A stretch of DNA of 64,000 nucleotides. Source: Acidobacteriota bacterium. Lineage in GTDB: Bacteria; Acidobacteriota; Thermoanaerobaculia; Multivoradales; Multivoraceae. Each line of letters opens with the position of its first letter. Positions within the stretch are counted from its first letter, which is position 1. The notes under the pieces are model-generated. The model did not search any database, was not told the origin of the DNA, and saw only the letters and a list, made by a program, of their open reading frames with translations. The DNA lies in NCBI GenBank assembly GCA_011525365.1, contig WTGQ01000002.1:104306-168305 (forward strand). Reading direction: 5' to 3'. This document shows, piece after piece, positions 1 through 13,297 of this stretch. The translations under genes were made by a program, and so were the position numbers.

Positions 1-1104
1 GCGACGACGCTCGTCGTGACCTTCTCCAACCGGCCTCGCTTCCAGGTCGATCGCTACCGCGCGGGCGTGCGGCTGCGGCTGCTGAGCGGGGTCATGGAGC
101 CGCGACGCCGGGTACGGTTGAACGATCCCCTCGTGCGCTGGATCGAAGTGCGCGAGCGGTCGGTCGATGTCGGTCTGGCGCCTCTCGCCGAGGCGTCCGA
201 ACCGTACCTCCTGGGCCGTCCGCCGCGGGTCCAGCTCGTCTTCGACATCACGCGGCGCCGGCCGGGACTGCAGCCGCGCGCGACGTCGCGGGCGGAGGAG
301 GAACGGCGCGAGTTCCGGATCGTCCTCGATCCGGGCCATGGCGGAACGGACAACGGCTTGCGAACTTCGTCCGGCGAGAGTGAGAAGGACCTCGCGCTCG
401 GGATCGCCGAGGCGCTCCGGTCCTACCTGGAGTTCGAGCTGGGCGCACGCGTGGTGCTTACGCGCAGCGGCGACAGCACGGTCACGCTCGAGAACCGGAC
501 CTCCCTGGCCAACCAGTACGAGGCCGACCTCTTCGTGTCGCTGCACGTGGGCGCCGGCGGCGCGCCCCGGCCGGGAAGCGCGTTCCAGACCTGGGTTCTC
601 GATCCGCCTCCGGCGCCGCTCGAGGAGGAGGCGACCGGGTCCGAGGAGGCGGCCGGCCCCGAGGTCGCCGAGGACGAACCGGAGCCGGCACCTGCACCGG
701 AGACGGACGCCTTCGAGGACGAGGATCTCGACGATCTCGAATCGGAACCGGTGGAAGAAGAGCCGCCGGTCGTGATTCCGCCGCTCGAACCCTGGGATCG
801 GGTCCACGACGCGGAGCTCGGGCGGAGCGCGCTGCTGGCCCGGCTGATCCAGACCCAGGTCGGTGACGTACTCGGCCTGCCGAACCGCGGCTTCCAGCGT
901 GCGCCGCTGCGGGTGTTGACCGGGGCGTCGATGCCTGCGGTCCTGATCGAGTTCGGGTACGAGGAAGTCGGGGAAGAGCGGATCCCGGTCTTCGACGGCC
1001 CGCGCGGCCGCGAGGTGTTCGAGGCGATCGGACGGGCGATCCGTCTCTTCCGGGGCGTCATGACCGGCGCCGCGGAGACGACCGCCGACGGGACGCGATC
1101 GTGA
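1..1104 (+). CDS. N-acetylmuramoyl-L-alanine amidase (Amidase_3), 5' end outside window
   Basis: Zinc amidase that cleaves the amide bond between N-acetylmuramic acid and the stem peptide of peptidoglycan, in the periplasm. The frame is open from base 1, so the true start and probably a signal peptide and AMIN domain lie upstream; a GTG at 16 is unlikely to be the real start. Amidase_3 motifs are visible: DPGHGG (first zinc His, about nt 328-345), a Glu in SGESEKD, SLHVG (second His, about 538-552) and the catalytic Glu in IEFGY (about 946-960). A very acidic stretch of about 55 codons (about nt 616-780) is inserted inside the catalytic domain between SLHVG and the final Glu; such an insert can act as an autoinhibitory or docking segment in amidases, which is inference here. 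It overlaps the next gene by 4 bp. Confidence 0.88.
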   Translation, partial: ATTLVVTFSNRPRFQVDRYRAGVRLRLLSGVMEPRRRVRLNDPLVRWIEVRERSVDVGLAPLAEASEPYLLGRPPRVQLVFDITRRRPGLQPRATSRAEEERREFRIVLDPGHGGTDNGLRTSSGESEKDLALGIAEALRSYLEFELGARVVLTRSGDSTVTLENRTSLANQYEADLFVSLHVGAGGAPRPGSAFQTWVLDPPPAPLEEEATGSEEAAGPEVAEDEPEPAPAPETDAFEDEDLDDLESEPVEEEPPVVIPPLEPWDRVHDAELGRSALLARLIQTQVGDVLGLPNRGFQRAPLRVLTGASMPAVLIEFGYEEVGEERIPVFDGPRGREVFEAIGRAIRLFRGVMTGAAETTADGTRS

Positions 1105-1724
1105 GGAGGCCGCGTTCGAGTCGTTGGCCCCTGGCCGCGGTCATGCTGCCCGTGTTGCTGGGGCTGCTTGCGGCCTGTGGCGACGGCGACGTGGAAGGTG
1201 ACCTCGACGGCGAGGTGGAACTCGTCCCGGAGGGCGAGGACTTCTTCGCGACCCTCTGCTTCCCGGCGGCCGACGGACTGCTTCGTTGCGAGCCGCGGGC
1301 GATCCCGGCCGCCGGCAGCGTCGAGGAGACGGCGGCGGCGATCGTCCAGGCGCTGATCGACGGTCCCGGTCCGGCCCCGGTCGGCGACGACACAACGGAA
1401 CCGGACGATGAACTGCTCCCCGTTCTGCCGTCCGCCGTCGGCCTGCAGGCGTTCGACCTGGTCAACGGCGTCGCCTACGTCGACCTGACCGTCGCGCGGA
1501 CCGGCTCCGCGCTGCGCTTCGAGCGGCCGGCGATGGGGTTGCGCGACGAACTGCTCGCCGTCTACGGCCTGGTGAACAGTCTGACCGCGAGCAACCTGGG
1601 CATCGAGCGCGTCGTGCTGATGTGGAACGGCGAGCAGCGTCTGACCTTCGCCGGCCACGTCGACACAAGCCGGCCGCTGCTGCCCGACCTCGACCGGAAC
1701 GCTGAGCCTTCCGCGGACTTCTGA
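1101..1724 (+). CDS. GerMN-domain lipoprotein
   Basis: 207-residue probable lipoprotein. The N-terminus has a basic start, a hydrophobic core and a lipobox-like LLAACGD, so Cys near residue 26 would be lipidated. The rest resembles a GerMN (sporulation/germination) domain, with the typical pattern of an early helix (EETAAAIVQALIDGP), a strand pair around VNGVAYVDLT and a closing helix-strand (ELLAVYGLVNSLT... RVVLMWNGEQ). The GTG start at 1101 overlaps the amidase stop (GTGA). GerMN proteins are commonly found beside amidases and murI and are thought to act on the cell envelope; no enzymatic role is established. Function beyond envelope association is not known from the sequence. Confidence 0.75.
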   Translation: MRRPRSSRWPLAAVMLPVLLGLLAACGDGDVEGDLDGEVELVPEGEDFFATLCFPAADGLLRCEPRAIPAAGSVEETAAAIVQALIDGPGPAPVGDDTTEPDDELLPVLPSAVGLQAFDLVNGVAYVDLTVARTGSALRFERPAMGLRDELLAVYGLVNSLTASNLGIERVVLMWNGEQRLTFAGHVDTSRPLLPDLDRNAEPSADF

Positions 1725-1727
1725 GCG

Positions 1728-2557
<830 letters not shown>

Positions 2558-2561
<4 letters not shown>

Positions 2562-3394
2562 CGAATCGAGGCGGCGGTTTCAGCCGGAGTGGAGACAGGT
2601 CGCCTTCCGCCCTGCGCCCGGTGACGATCGAGCTCGACGCGATGAAGTTCGCGGAGGGTTCGGCGCTGATCGAGTGCGGCGACACCCGGGTGCTCTGCTC
2701 CGCCAGCGTGGAGCGGCGGGTGCCGCCCTTCCTGGTCGGCAAGGGGCAGGGTTGGCTGACGGCCGAGTACGCGATGCTGCCGCGGGCGACCCTGACCCGT
2801 TCGAGGCGGGAGGTGTCGCGCGGGCGGCCTTCGGGGCGCACGGCGGAGATCCAGCGCCTGATCGGTCGTTCGCTCCGGTCGGCGGTCAACCTCCGGAAGC
2901 TCCCTGAAGTCACGATCGCGGTCGACTGCGACGTCATCCAGGCCGACGGCGGCACCCGCACCGCCTCGATCACCGGCGCCTACGTAGCGACCGTCGCGGC
3001 GCTGGCCAGGATGCTGCTCGAGGGCGACCTGAAGAGGTGGCCCATCGTCCATTCGGTGGCCGCGGTCTCGGTAGGGATCTGCCAGGACGAGTTGCTGCTC
3101 GACCTGGAGTACGTCGAGGACCGGGACGCCCAGGTTGACCTGAACGTGGTGGCGACCGGCGAGGGCAGCCTGATCGAGGTCCAGGGCACCGCGGAGGGCC
3201 GCGTGTTCACGCGGCCCGAGTTCGACGGCCTCCTCGACCTGGCGCTGGCCGGGATTGCCGAGCTGACCGAGCTGCAGAAGAGCTGTCTGGCTCCGCGCCT
3301 GGCTGAGATGGAAGAGGCGCTCGAGCGCCGCCGCAGCGGTCCGGCCAAGGCGAAGGACGAAGCCAGTATCTGGGGCCGGCCCCCGCGCTCCTAG
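2558..3394 (+). CDS. rph: Ribonuclease PH
   Basis: Phosphorolytic 3'-5' exoribonuclease that trims tRNA 3' ends. The GTG start at 2558 overlaps the murI stop (GTGA) and is preceded by an AGGGAGGT ribosome binding site at about 2541-2548. The open frame extends further upstream only as a shadow of murI. 278 residues, somewhat longer than the usual 240: there are about 20 extra residues before LRPVTIEL and a Lys/Arg-rich C-terminal tail. Family motifs are VLCSASVE, GWLTAEYAMLPRAT (with the conserved R that follows), SGRTAEIQRLIGRSLR and the phosphate-site region DCDVIQADGGTRTASITGA. The murI-rph neighbourhood recurs in several bacterial phyla. Confidence 0.96.
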
Positions 3395-3402
3395 CCGGCG
3401 CC

Positions 3403-4815
3403 TTGGACATCCACCTGATCGCGATCGGCGGCACCGGCATGGCGCCGCTGGCATGCCTGCTCCGGGAACTCGGGCACCAGGTGCGAGGCTCGGACGGGCC
3501 CCTCTACCCGCCGACCAGCGACATCCTGGCCGACGCGGGAATCGAGCCGCTGGTCGGCTACGACCCGGCCCACCTCGAACCGCGGCCGGACCTCGTGATC
3601 GTCGGCAACGCGGTGCCGCGGACGAACCCGGAGGCGGTGGCGACGGAAGCGCTCGGCCTGCCGCGGCTGTCGATGCCCGAAGCGCTCGACCGCTTCGTCC
3701 TCCGGGACCGCCGGCCGCTGGTCGTCGCCGGCAGTCACGGCAAGACGACGACGACGGCGATGGCGGCCTGGGTCTACTCCCGCGCCGGCGCCGATCCCGG
3801 CTACCTCATCGGCGGCGCGCCGATCGGTCTGGCCTCGGGGTTCGCCCTCGGCGGCGGCTCTCGCTTCGCGATCGAAGGCGACGAGTACAACGCCTCCTAC
3901 TTCGACCGCGGGCCGAAGTTCTGGCACTACCGGCCGGAGACCGTGATCCTGACCAGCCTGGAGCACGATCACGTCGATCTCTATCCCGACTTCGACGGGC
4001 TGGAGCGGGCCTTCCTCGGCCTCGTCGAGCGTCTGCCGCCGACGGGACTCCTGATCGCCTGCGCGGACTATTCGACGGTGGAGCGACTGCTGCCGGCGAG
4101 CCCGTGCCGGGTCGTGACCTACGGGGCCGGGGCGGGCGACATCCGGCTGGCCGGTCCGGTCGAGAGGGGTGAGCGCGGGATCTCGTTCGAGCTGGAGGAA
4201 GAGGGCCGGCGGCAGCGGGTCGACCTCGGCGTCTGGGGCGAGCACAACGCGCTGAACGCGATGGCGGTGTGGGCGGCGGCTCGCGCCGACGGACTGGAGC
4301 GGGACGCGGTGCTGGACGCGCTCGCCACCTTCCGGGGCGTCAAGCGGCGGCTCGAGGTGATCGGCGAGAAGGCGGGGGTGGTCGTCATCGACGACTTCGC
4401 CCACCATGCCTCGGAGGTCGCGGCGTCGCTTGCGGCGCTCCGGCAGCGCTTCCCCGGCCGTCGGCTGGTCGCCCTGTTCGAGCCGCGAAGCCTGAGCGCG
4501 GGCAGGCTGCAGTTCGCGGCCGACATGGCGGCGTCGCTGGCTTCGGCCGACCGCGTCTTCCTGGCGCCCGTGTTCCACCGCGAACGGCTGGGCGATGAGG
4601 GGTTCGACCCGGAGCAGGTGGCCGCGGAGATCGAACGCCTCGGCGCGGCGGCTACCGCCTGCAGTTCGAACGACGAGCTGGCCGAGACCGTGCTCGCGGA
4701 GGCTCGGCCCGGCGATGTCCTGGTCACCATGTCGTCGGGGTCGTTCGACGGCATGCCCCGTCGTCTACAGATGGCTCTCCAGAATCTGCCGGTCGGAAAG
4801 CGCGGGCAGCCTTAG
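3403..4815 (+). CDS. mpl: UDP-N-acetylmuramate:tripeptide ligase
   Basis: Mur-ligase family enzyme that reattaches recycled L-Ala-gamma-D-Glu-meso-DAP to UDP-MurNAc, feeding the murein recycling pathway. 470 residues, typical length. The N-terminal Rossmann-like loop IGGTGMAPLA, the ATP loop GSHGKTTTT (about residues 110-118), EGDEYNASYFD and the C-terminal Mur domain with LFEPRS are present. The EGDEY-N-x-x-Y-F-D pattern is characteristic of Mpl rather than MurC. It starts with TTG at 3403, 8 bp after rph. The last 51 bp overlap the convergent formimidoyltransferase gene. It fits functionally with the amidase and murI upstream. Confidence 0.93.
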   Translation: MDIHLIAIGGTGMAPLACLLRELGHQVRGSDGPLYPPTSDILADAGIEPLVGYDPAHLEPRPDLVIVGNAVPRTNPEAVATEALGLPRLSMPEALDRFVLRDRRPLVVAGSHGKTTTTAMAAWVYSRAGADPGYLIGGAPIGLASGFALGGGSRFAIEGDEYNASYFDRGPKFWHYRPETVILTSLEHDHVDLYPDFDGLERAFLGLVERLPPTGLLIACADYSTVERLLPASPCRVVTYGAGAGDIRLAGPVERGERGISFELEEEGRRQRVDLGVWGEHNALNAMAVWAAARADGLERDAVLDALATFRGVKRRLEVIGEKAGVVVIDDFAHHASEVAASLAALRQRFPGRRLVALFEPRSLSAGRLQFAADMAASLASADRVFLAPVFHRERLGDEGFDPEQVAAEIERLGAAATACSSNDELAETVLAEARPGDVLVTMSSGSFDGMPRRLQMALQNLPVGKRGQP

Positions 4816-5646
4816 CGCCTCGGCGCCACCCGCGGGCACGACACGGCGCGGCGCCAGCCCGACGAGTTCCGTCTCGACGACGCGCACACCAACCGCGGCA
4901 GCCAGTTCGTCGGCTCTCCGGACGACGTCAAGCAGCGACGTCCGGTCGCAGTCGGTCAGGTTCACGCTGACCTGGGCCCGCCCGCGACTCTCCAGGAAGA
5001 ACCCCAGGGCGCGCACGCCCGGCAAACCGCCGCCGGACTCGCGCAGCGACGCCGCGATCCGTTTCGCCGCGTCGAGCTCGTCGGTGTCGAGCAGCAGGTT
5101 GAAGGCAACGAGCGGCGCCCGCGCCCCGACGCAGACGACACCGCCTGTCGGGTGCGGCCGGCGCGGGCCGCGGTCGGGTAGCCACGCACCGCTCACCATC
5201 CGTTCGCCGAGCCGCGCGAGACCGCCGCGGCGATGGTCGGCAAGGGCGGCGCGCCCTGGATCGGAGGCGGCCTCGCCGTAGAGGAACACCGGCAGATCGA
5301 GCGCGGCGAGCGCGTCCGCGGCGCGCAGCGCGGCGTCGACCGCCGCGGGCATCTGCTCGGTCTCCAGGGACACGAATGGCACGACGTCGAGGGCACCGAG
5401 AAACGGGTGCACGCCTGAGTGCCCGACCACGTCGATGCGCTCGATCGCTACCGCCGCCAACGCCGTCACAGCCCGCACCAGATCGCCGCCCGCGCCCAGC
5501 AACGTCAGCACCGTTCGGTTGTGGTCCGGGTCCGAAGACACGTCGAGCACCCGCACGCCGCGCGTCGAAGCCGCCTCCACGCAGGCGTCGATGACGTCGC
5601 GACGCCGCCCCTCGCTGATGTTCGGAACGCACTCCAGCCGGACCAT
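4765..5646 (-). CDS. Glutamate formimidoyltransferase
   Basis: Transfers the formimino group between N-formimino-L-glutamate and tetrahydrofolate in histidine degradation. 293 residues, matching the stand-alone formimidoyltransferase half of FtcD. Motifs at the N-terminus are ECVPNISEGRR, DPDHNRTVLT and GHSGVHPFLGALDVVPF, the last containing the catalytic-site histidines of the family. Convergent with mpl, with a 51-bp 3' overlap. No other histidine-utilisation gene is in the window, so its pathway partners must be elsewhere. A copy of the intergenic hairpin repeat lies upstream at 5683-5724. Confidence 0.93.
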   Translation of the reverse strand: MVRLECVPNISEGRRRDVIDACVEAASTRGVRVLDVSSDPDHNRTVLTLLGAGGDLVRAVTALAAVAIERIDVVGHSGVHPFLGALDVVPFVSLETEQMPAAVDAALRAADALAALDLPVFLYGEAASDPGRAALADHRRGGLARLGERMVSGAWLPDRGPRRPHPTGGVVCVGARAPLVAFNLLLDTDELDAAKRIAASLRESGGGLPGVRALGFFLESRGRAQVSVNLTDCDRTSLLDVVRRADELAAAVGVRVVETELVGLAPRRVVPAGGAEALRLPALSDRQILESHL

Positions 5647-5682
5647 GCGGTCAGGCTAGCGCGCCAGAAAGGTCGCCACACA

Positions 5683-5724
5683 CTGGGTACGCCGGCGTCC
5701 CCGCCGGCCGCCGCCGGAGGCGGC
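5683..5724 (-). repeat. Intergenic hairpin repeat, copy D
   Basis: On the plus strand this reads CTGGGTAC, then the perfect hairpin GCCGGCG-TCCC-CGCCGGC (5691-5708), then a second hairpin GCCGCC-GGA-GGCGGC (5710-5724). It is one of six copies of a modular repeat in this window (others at 13725, 13889, 25538, 35554 and 55739). It lies between the divergent formimidoyltransferase and PP2C genes. Strand is assigned by convention, GCACCCAG-terminal orientation being plus. Confidence 0.8.
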
Positions 5725-5798
5725 ATCGAACCGCGCCGCGCAGCTGCGACCGATGTAGCTTCCGATACGTGCCTTTAGGTGCACAACCCCGAACACGC

Positions 5799-6599
5799 AT
5801 GATCGAAGGCCGCCACTTCGCGGCGGCCACCACGATCGGCGCGCGCAAGCGCCAGGAAGACGCCTGGAGCATCCACGTCGTGGCCGACGACGGCACAGAC
5901 GAAGAGCTGCTACTCGTGGCGGTTGCCGACGGTTTGGGCGGAATGCCGGCCGGCGACCGGGCGAGCCGGATCACGATCCGTAGCTTCGTCGGCAGCTACG
6001 CGCTGATCCCGGAACCGCCCGTTGAGCGCCTGCGTTTCGCGCTCGCCAACGCGAACGGCGAGGTGGCGCGTGCGATCGAGGCCGATCCGTCCCTTCGGGG
6101 CATGGGCACCACCCTGGTGGCCGCGTTGTTCTTCAGGGACCGTTTCCGCTGGCTCAGCGTCGGCGACTCGTTCATCTTCCACTGGCGCGCCGGCGACCTG
6201 GAGCGTGTTAACCCGCTCCACACCTACGGCCGTGAACTCGACGCCCGGGCCGCCCGCGGCGAGATCAGCGCGATGCACGCTGCCCTGCATCCGGAGCGCG
6301 CCGCGATCACCAGCGCGGTCATGGGCCTGCCACTCGACGACGTGGCGGAGGGCGCGGTCGACCTCGCCGACGGCGACGTCGTAGTTCTCGCCAGCGACGG
6401 CATCGAGACGCTCTCCGACGAAGAGATCGCCGCGATCTGCGGCGACCACCGGTCAGCGGGAGCGTCGCGGATCGCCGGGACGGTCATCCGGCGGATCGAG
6501 CAGCGGGCGACTCCCTGGCAGGACAACGCGACGGTCGTCGTCGTGTGCCCGCCTTCGCCACCGGACCAGGGCGAGGGAGCATCCGCTACGGTAGATTGA
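5799..6599 (+). CDS. PP2C-family protein serine/threonine phosphatase
   Basis: Metal-dependent (PPM) phosphatase, cytoplasmic, 266 residues from the ATG at 5799; a GTG at 5769 would add ten residues. All the metal-ligand motifs of the family are visible: RKRQEDAW, VADGLGGMPAGDRAS, GMGTTLVAALF, SVGDSFIF, VVLASDGIETL and the final QDNATVVVV. There is no transmembrane or sensory extension. No Ser/Thr kinase is in the window, so its substrate is unknown. A gene for a SUMF1-fold protein follows closely and may be cotranscribed. Confidence 0.93.
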   Translation: MIEGRHFAAATTIGARKRQEDAWSIHVVADDGTDEELLLVAVADGLGGMPAGDRASRITIRSFVGSYALIPEPPVERLRFALANANGEVARAIEADPSLRGMGTTLVAALFFRDRFRWLSVGDSFIFHWRAGDLERVNPLHTYGRELDARAARGEISAMHAALHPERAAITSAVMGLPLDDVAEGAVDLADGDVVVLASDGIETLSDEEIAAICGDHRSAGASRIAGTVIRRIEQRATPWQDNATVVVVCPPSPPDQGEGASATVD

Positions 6600-6636
6600 C
6601 TCGGTCCCGATCCTGATGACAGGGAGGATGCAGCCG

Positions 6637-7470
6637 ATGAAGAGAGCCGTCGTGCATGCCGCGTTCCTGGCAGTTCTGCTGGCGGCGGCGGCCGCCGCCT
6701 TCGAAGCCCAGCCTGCGAGTCAGGAGCGCGCTGCCCTTGAGCCAGGGGACACGTTTTCGGACACCCTGAGTTCAGGCGCGCCGGGACCGGAGATGATCGT
6801 AGTCCCCGCCGGCACCTTTCGCATGGGGTGCCTCTCGGCCGAAGGGTGCAGTGAGTACGAGCTACCGGTCCGCGAAGTCACGATCGAGCAGCCGTTCGCG
6901 GTTTCGAAGTACGTCGTCACGCTCGAGCAGTTCAACCGCTTCGCGCCAGGTCGAGCTTGGGCCGGCTACAACTTCGAGGGTCCAGGCACGAGCCCGGCGA
7001 GTTGGCTGTCCTGGGCCGATGCCCGCGCCTACACGGAGTGGCTGTCCGAGGAGACGGGTGAGAAGTACCGTCTGTTGAGCGAGGCCGAATGGGAGTACGT
7101 GGTCCGGGCGGGCTCGACGACGCCATACCCGTGGGGCGAGGAGTTCGGCGCCAACCACGCGAACTGCTGGGCTTGTGGCGACGAGTTTCAGTTCACCGCG
7201 CCGGTCGGCCAGTTCGCGCCGAACGCGTGGGGCCTCTACGACGCGGTCGGCAACGGTTGGGAGTGGGTCGAGGACTGCTGGAACGATAATCACGAAGGCG
7301 CTCCCTCCGACGGAAGCGCCCGGCTGGAAGGCGATTGCTCGTATCGCGTGATCCGCGGCGGCTCATGGCGGGACGGCCCGAGGGAACTGCGCTCCGCGTT
7401 CCGCCGCCCGGTGGAGAAACGCTGGTTCAGTGGCGAGAACTTCCGCGTTGCGCGCGAGCTGGCTCCCTGA
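6637..7470 (+). CDS. Secreted SUMF1/formylglycine-generating-enzyme-fold protein, catalytic cysteines absent
   Basis: 277 residues from the ATG at 6637, placed 9 nt after AGGGAGG (6621-6627); upstream ATGs at 6616 and 6628 are possible. The N-terminus is a signal peptide (KRAVVHAAFLAVLLAAAAAAFEAQ). The domain is clear: VPAGTFRMG, PASWLSWADARAYTEWL, YRLLSEAEWEYVVRAG, PYPWGEEF, GLYDAVGNGWEWVEDCW and VIRGGSWRDGPRELRSAFR. In active formylglycine-generating enzymes the WEW and GGSW regions carry the paired catalytic cysteines. Here the GGSW segment has none, so sulfatase activation is unlikely. Such inactive homologues often bind ligands or partner proteins; the role is unknown. Confidence 0.88.
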   Translation: MKRAVVHAAFLAVLLAAAAAAFEAQPASQERAALEPGDTFSDTLSSGAPGPEMIVVPAGTFRMGCLSAEGCSEYELPVREVTIEQPFAVSKYVVTLEQFNRFAPGRAWAGYNFEGPGTSPASWLSWADARAYTEWLSEETGEKYRLLSEAEWEYVVRAGSTTPYPWGEEFGANHANCWACGDEFQFTAPVGQFAPNAWGLYDAVGNGWEWVEDCWNDNHEGAPSDGSARLEGDCSYRVIRGGSWRDGPRELRSAFRRPVEKRWFSGENFRVARELAP

Positions 7471-7515
7471 ACAGGCACGGGGGTTTTCCCGCGTTTTCCG
7501 CGCCCGCAACGGCCG

Positions 7516-7544
7516 TTGACCACCCCTTACAGCCGTGTTACGTT
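7516..7544 (+). promoter_or_regulatory. Candidate sigma70-type promoter of the ATP synthase operon
   Basis: TTGACC at 7516-7521 and TACGTT at 7539-7544 are separated by 17 bp, in the only non-coding gap (7471-7601) before the atp genes. The -35 box is close to consensus while the -10 is weak. Position supports it; no experimental evidence can be read from sequence. Confidence 0.4.
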
Positions 7545-7601
7545 TCCGCCGCTTTCAGGCCCGGGTGAAGGTGCGCCCGGACGACCGCGGGACGAGTAGC
7601 T

Positions 7602-8024
7602 GTGGATTTCGACGCCAGCCTCCTGGTCATCATGGCGATCTTCTGGGCCACCTATGTGGTGGTCCGGTTCTACCTCGTCCGGCCGATCATGCGCATGCTC
7701 AAGGAGCGCGACAGCGAGATCGTGACGGCGCAGGAGACGTTCGACCGGGCCCAGGCCGAGGTCGAGGCGAGGATCGAGGCGCAGCGCGAGAAGCTGAAGA
7801 AAGCCCGCGCCGAGGCCGCCGCGCACCGCGACCGGATGCGCAAGGAGGCCCAGGAAGCCCGCGAGACGATGGTCGCCGAGGCTCGCCAGGAGGCGGATGC
7901 CGAGCTCCAGCAGGCGATCGCCGCGCTCGACGCCGAGACCGCGGAACAGCGCCGGACGCTCGAAGCACGAGCCGAGCGGCTCGCGGCCGACATGACGGCG
8001 AAGCTGATGGGAGCCCCTTCATGA
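7602..8024 (+). CDS. atpF: ATP synthase Fo subunit b (first of two)
   Basis: Peripheral-stalk subunit linking Fo to F1 in the membrane. 140 residues, a single N-terminal membrane helix (LLVIMAIFWATYVVVRFYLV), the short basic loop RPIMRMLKERD, then a long charged coiled coil rich in Ala, Glu, Arg and Lys. GTG start at 7602. Two consecutive b-type genes mean the stalk is probably a b/b' heterodimer, as in cyanobacteria and alphaproteobacteria. Its stop overlaps the start of the second b gene (ATGA). This is the first gene of the operon; genes for subunits a and c are not upstream. Confidence 0.9.
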   Translation: MDFDASLLVIMAIFWATYVVVRFYLVRPIMRMLKERDSEIVTAQETFDRAQAEVEARIEAQREKLKKARAEAAAHRDRMRKEAQEARETMVAEARQEADAELQQAIAALDAETAEQRRTLEARAERLAADMTAKLMGAPS

Positions 8025-8638
8025 GGCGCTCCGTGACCCTGAAGGTCGCCTCGCTGGCGCTGCTCTGGACGCTGTTCGCCGGCGTCGCCGCAGCGTTCGG
8101 TGCCGAAGTGGGCGAAGCGACTCACTTCCTCGGCCTGCCGCGCTGGGTCTTCTCCTGGTTCAACATGCTCGTCTTCTTCGGCGGTCTCGGCTACCTGGTC
8201 GGGCCGATGGCAATCGCCGCGCTCGAGTCGCGCCGGAACCAGATCCGGGACAGCCTGATGACCGCCCGCCGCCAGCGCGCGGACGCGGAAGAGCTGCACG
8301 CCGGCCTCGACGGTCAGCTCGCCGCCCTGGAGGCGGAGGTCGCCCAGGCCGCCGAGCGCTCCCGGCAGGAGGGCGAACGCGATGCGCGGGAGATCGCGGC
8401 CCTGGCCGAGAGAGAGCGCGAGCGGATGCTGGAGCAGGCCCGCGCCGAGATCAGGAACCGCACGGCGCGCGCCCGGGTCGAGCTGGCGCAGCACGCGGCC
8501 CGGCTCGCCACCGCGCTCGCCGCGGAGCGGCTGGAGCGCGAAGTCGACTCGGCCGCCCGCCGCCGGATCCTCGATCGCGGACTGCTCAGCCTGGAGAGCC
8601 GCGCGGACGACGCCTCGGCCGGAGCCGACGCGCGATGA
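8021..8638 (+). CDS. atpF: ATP synthase Fo subunit b (second of two)
   Basis: 205 residues from the ATG at 8021, overlapping the previous stop by 4 bp; the open frame extends upstream only as a shadow. It has two hydrophobic stretches: an N-terminal signal-like helix (VASLALLWTLFAGVAAAFG) and the usual b-subunit membrane helix (FSWFNMLVFFGGLGYLVGPM). A charged, Ala/Glu/Arg-rich coiled coil follows from about residue 65. The extra leader suggests membrane insertion with a cleaved signal, known for some longer b subunits. Coupled to atpH by ATGA. Confidence 0.88.
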   Translation: MRRSVTLKVASLALLWTLFAGVAAAFGAEVGEATHFLGLPRWVFSWFNMLVFFGGLGYLVGPMAIAALESRRNQIRDSLMTARRQRADAEELHAGLDGQLAALEAEVAQAAERSRQEGERDAREIAALAERERERMLEQARAEIRNRTARARVELAQHAARLATALAAERLEREVDSAARRRILDRGLLSLESRADDASAGADAR

Positions 8639-9198
8639 TCTATCGCTACGCGAGGCCCTACGCCCAGGCCCTGATGGGCGCCGCCGGTTCGCTCGAGGCG
8701 GCGCAGGCGCCGCGCGATGAACTGGGCGCCTTCGCGGAGGCGATGCGGACAGTCCCCAGGCTGGGACGCATGGCCTCGAATCCCGGCGTGCCGCCGGCGA
8801 CGAAGCGCGCCGTGGTCGACGAGATCGCCGGCATGCAGGGCGCGGGCGCGCTGGCCCAGCGGATGCTGCGGCTGCTGCTCGACAACTACCGGCTGGTCCA
8901 CCTGCCGGCGATCCTGGAGGCGATCGACGAGTTGCTCGACCGGGCCCATGGCGTGGTCAGCGCCACGGTGACCGCGGCCGAGGAACTCGACGAGGAGCAG
9001 CGCGCGCGGCTGGAGAAGGCGCTCGAGCAGTTGTCCGGCGCCGAGGTCCGGCTGGAAGCCCGGGTCGACCCGAGCCTGATCGGGGGCTTCGTGGCCCAGT
9101 TCGGGAGTTACCGCTACGACGCGAGCGTTCGCGGCCAGTTGGCCGTGCTGGAATCCAGATTGACCGCCGAGTCGGCGACTGCGGCGGCGGAAGCCTAG
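8635..9198 (+). CDS. atpH: ATP synthase F1 subunit delta
   Basis: Connects the peripheral stalk to the top of the alpha3-beta3 head. 187 residues, normal for the family. Begins [15 protein letters not shown], the typical delta N-terminus, and ends with the conserved [29 protein letters not shown] region. ATG at 8635 overlaps the second b gene. About 65 bp separate it from atpA, still within one transcription unit. Confidence 0.94.
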   Translation: MIYRYARPYAQALMGAAGSLEAAQAPRDELGAFAEAMRTVPRLGRMASNPGVPPATKRAVVDEIAGMQGAGALAQRMLRLLLDNYRLVHLPAILEAIDELLDRAHGVVSATVTAAEELDEEQRARLEKALEQLSGAEVRLEARVDPSLIGGFVAQFGSYRYDASVRGQLAVLESRLTAESATAAAEA

Positions 9199-9263
9199 AA
9201 ACGACACGACTTGGAGACGCTCCGCAGCCTCGGAGCGCCACCTATCAGGGGAGTGGAACGAAC

Positions 9264-10802
<1,539 letters not shown>

Positions 10803-10837
10803 GGACTCACGGGAAGGTTCCGAGGTAGGCCCGAACG

Positions 10838-13263
<2,426 letters not shown>

Positions 13264-13297
13264 AGGCGCCGAGACGGAACCAGCGGAGCGAACGAAC

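Noticed and set aside
6637-7470. Formylglycine-generating enzyme for the sulfatase at 55851
   Set aside because: The catalytic Cys pair is missing and the genes are 48 kb apart.
7478-7495. Possible rho-independent terminator after the SUMF1 gene
   Set aside because: Only a 4-bp stem (CGGG/CCCG) with a T-containing loop; too weak to call.
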